Shown: positions 63,727 to 64,000 of the stretch, piece after piece
Layout of the letters: every line of letters starts with the position of its first letter
Position numbering within the stretch: position 1 is the stretch's first letter
Assembly (NCBI RefSeq): GCF_049243985.1
Contig: NC_135369.1
Span: forward strand, 19,122,533-19,186,532
DNA length: 64,000 nt
Origin: Paroedura picta
Taxonomy: Eukaryota > Chordata > Lepidosauria > Squamata > Gekkonidae
Direction of reading: 5' to 3'
Program-made: the position numbers and the translations under genes
Notes under the pieces: generated by a model
Database searches by the model: none
Told to the model about the DNA's origin: nothing
What the model saw: only the letters and a program-made list of their open reading frames with translations

Positions 63727-64000
63727 GCATTCCCAGGAAAGCAGAGCCCTGGCTGTCTGGCCTTCCACTCCCTCAGTATGCCTGGCACGGCTTTGTCTGG
63801 CGGGACCCACACGGCTCTGCCTGCGCCTGTCAAAGCATCTCATCCGGGAGAAGAAAGGATCTCGAGGCTCCCGGAAGAGGCAGGAGGTGATGCGGAGGCT
63901 GATCCCGCTCCTCAGTCGTGTCACGGCTGCTCCCGGCTCGGAAATCTCCTCGGCTGGGAGGACGGCGGGTCTTCTCCGGCAGGGGCTGACCTCCTCTGGC
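63727..64000 (+). other. GC-rich open frame running off the window end
   Basis: Open for 91 codons with a possible start at 63778 (MPGTALSGGTHTALPAPVKA). It has no recognised family, and the apparent splice acceptor before it lies in SINE sequence. It could be an exon edge of a gene to the right, or chance. Confidence 0.2.

Overview
The window looks like nuclear DNA of a squamate reptile (lizard or snake). The best evidence is three copies of the Sauria SINE, a family restricted to squamates. They sit with CR1, L2-like and BovB/RTE-like LINE remnants, a DIRS-type fossil and many short hAT-type DNA elements. The species cannot be read from the sequence.

Positions 2-15172 are the 3' part of AHNAK on the plus strand: one uninterrupted exon of 5056 codons, open at the left window edge. 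It carries the ~128-residue central repeats, the S100A10-binding peptide and the unique C-terminus, followed by a ~1.25 kb 3' UTR. Some repeat blocks inside it are nearly identical, which suggests recent duplication or gene conversion.

From 16.4 to 64 kb the DNA is mostly repeats, with three islands of likely host function. (1) Two U2 snRNA genes at 26133-26319 and 27255-27441 each have a matching distal element, proximal element and 3' box, so both look usable. (2) A two-exon minus-strand gene (exons 35457-35819 and 32096-32218, 161 codons) has phase-matched splice sites. Its C-terminus resembles the human protein C11orf86; it is the best candidate for a poorly described gene here. (3) A CpG island at about 47.99-49.19 kb has CCAAT boxes, GC boxes, a TATA-like box, three CRE-type TGACGTC sites and a strong splice donor at 48650. 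It looks like the promoter and first exon of a gene whose other exons were not found.

The mobile DNA is informative. A 136-bp near-perfect palindrome of hAT type occurs ten times after 18 kb, often with exact 8-bp target duplications, and carries the ZNF143-like core ACTACAATTCCCAG on both arms. A second hAT-type element (two whole copies, exact 8-bp duplications) is filled with NRF1-like GCGCATGCGC motifs. A third hAT-type element resembles the SPIN/URR1 group known for horizontal transfer. A 1.09-kb element with ends GGGCCATTTCGCACGG split a CR1 tail. tRNA-derived, 5S rRNA-derived and Sauria SINEs are all present. AHNAK, the U2 genes and the C11orf86-like gene do not form one pathway; their linkage may be an old synteny, since the human counterparts all lie on 11q12-q13.
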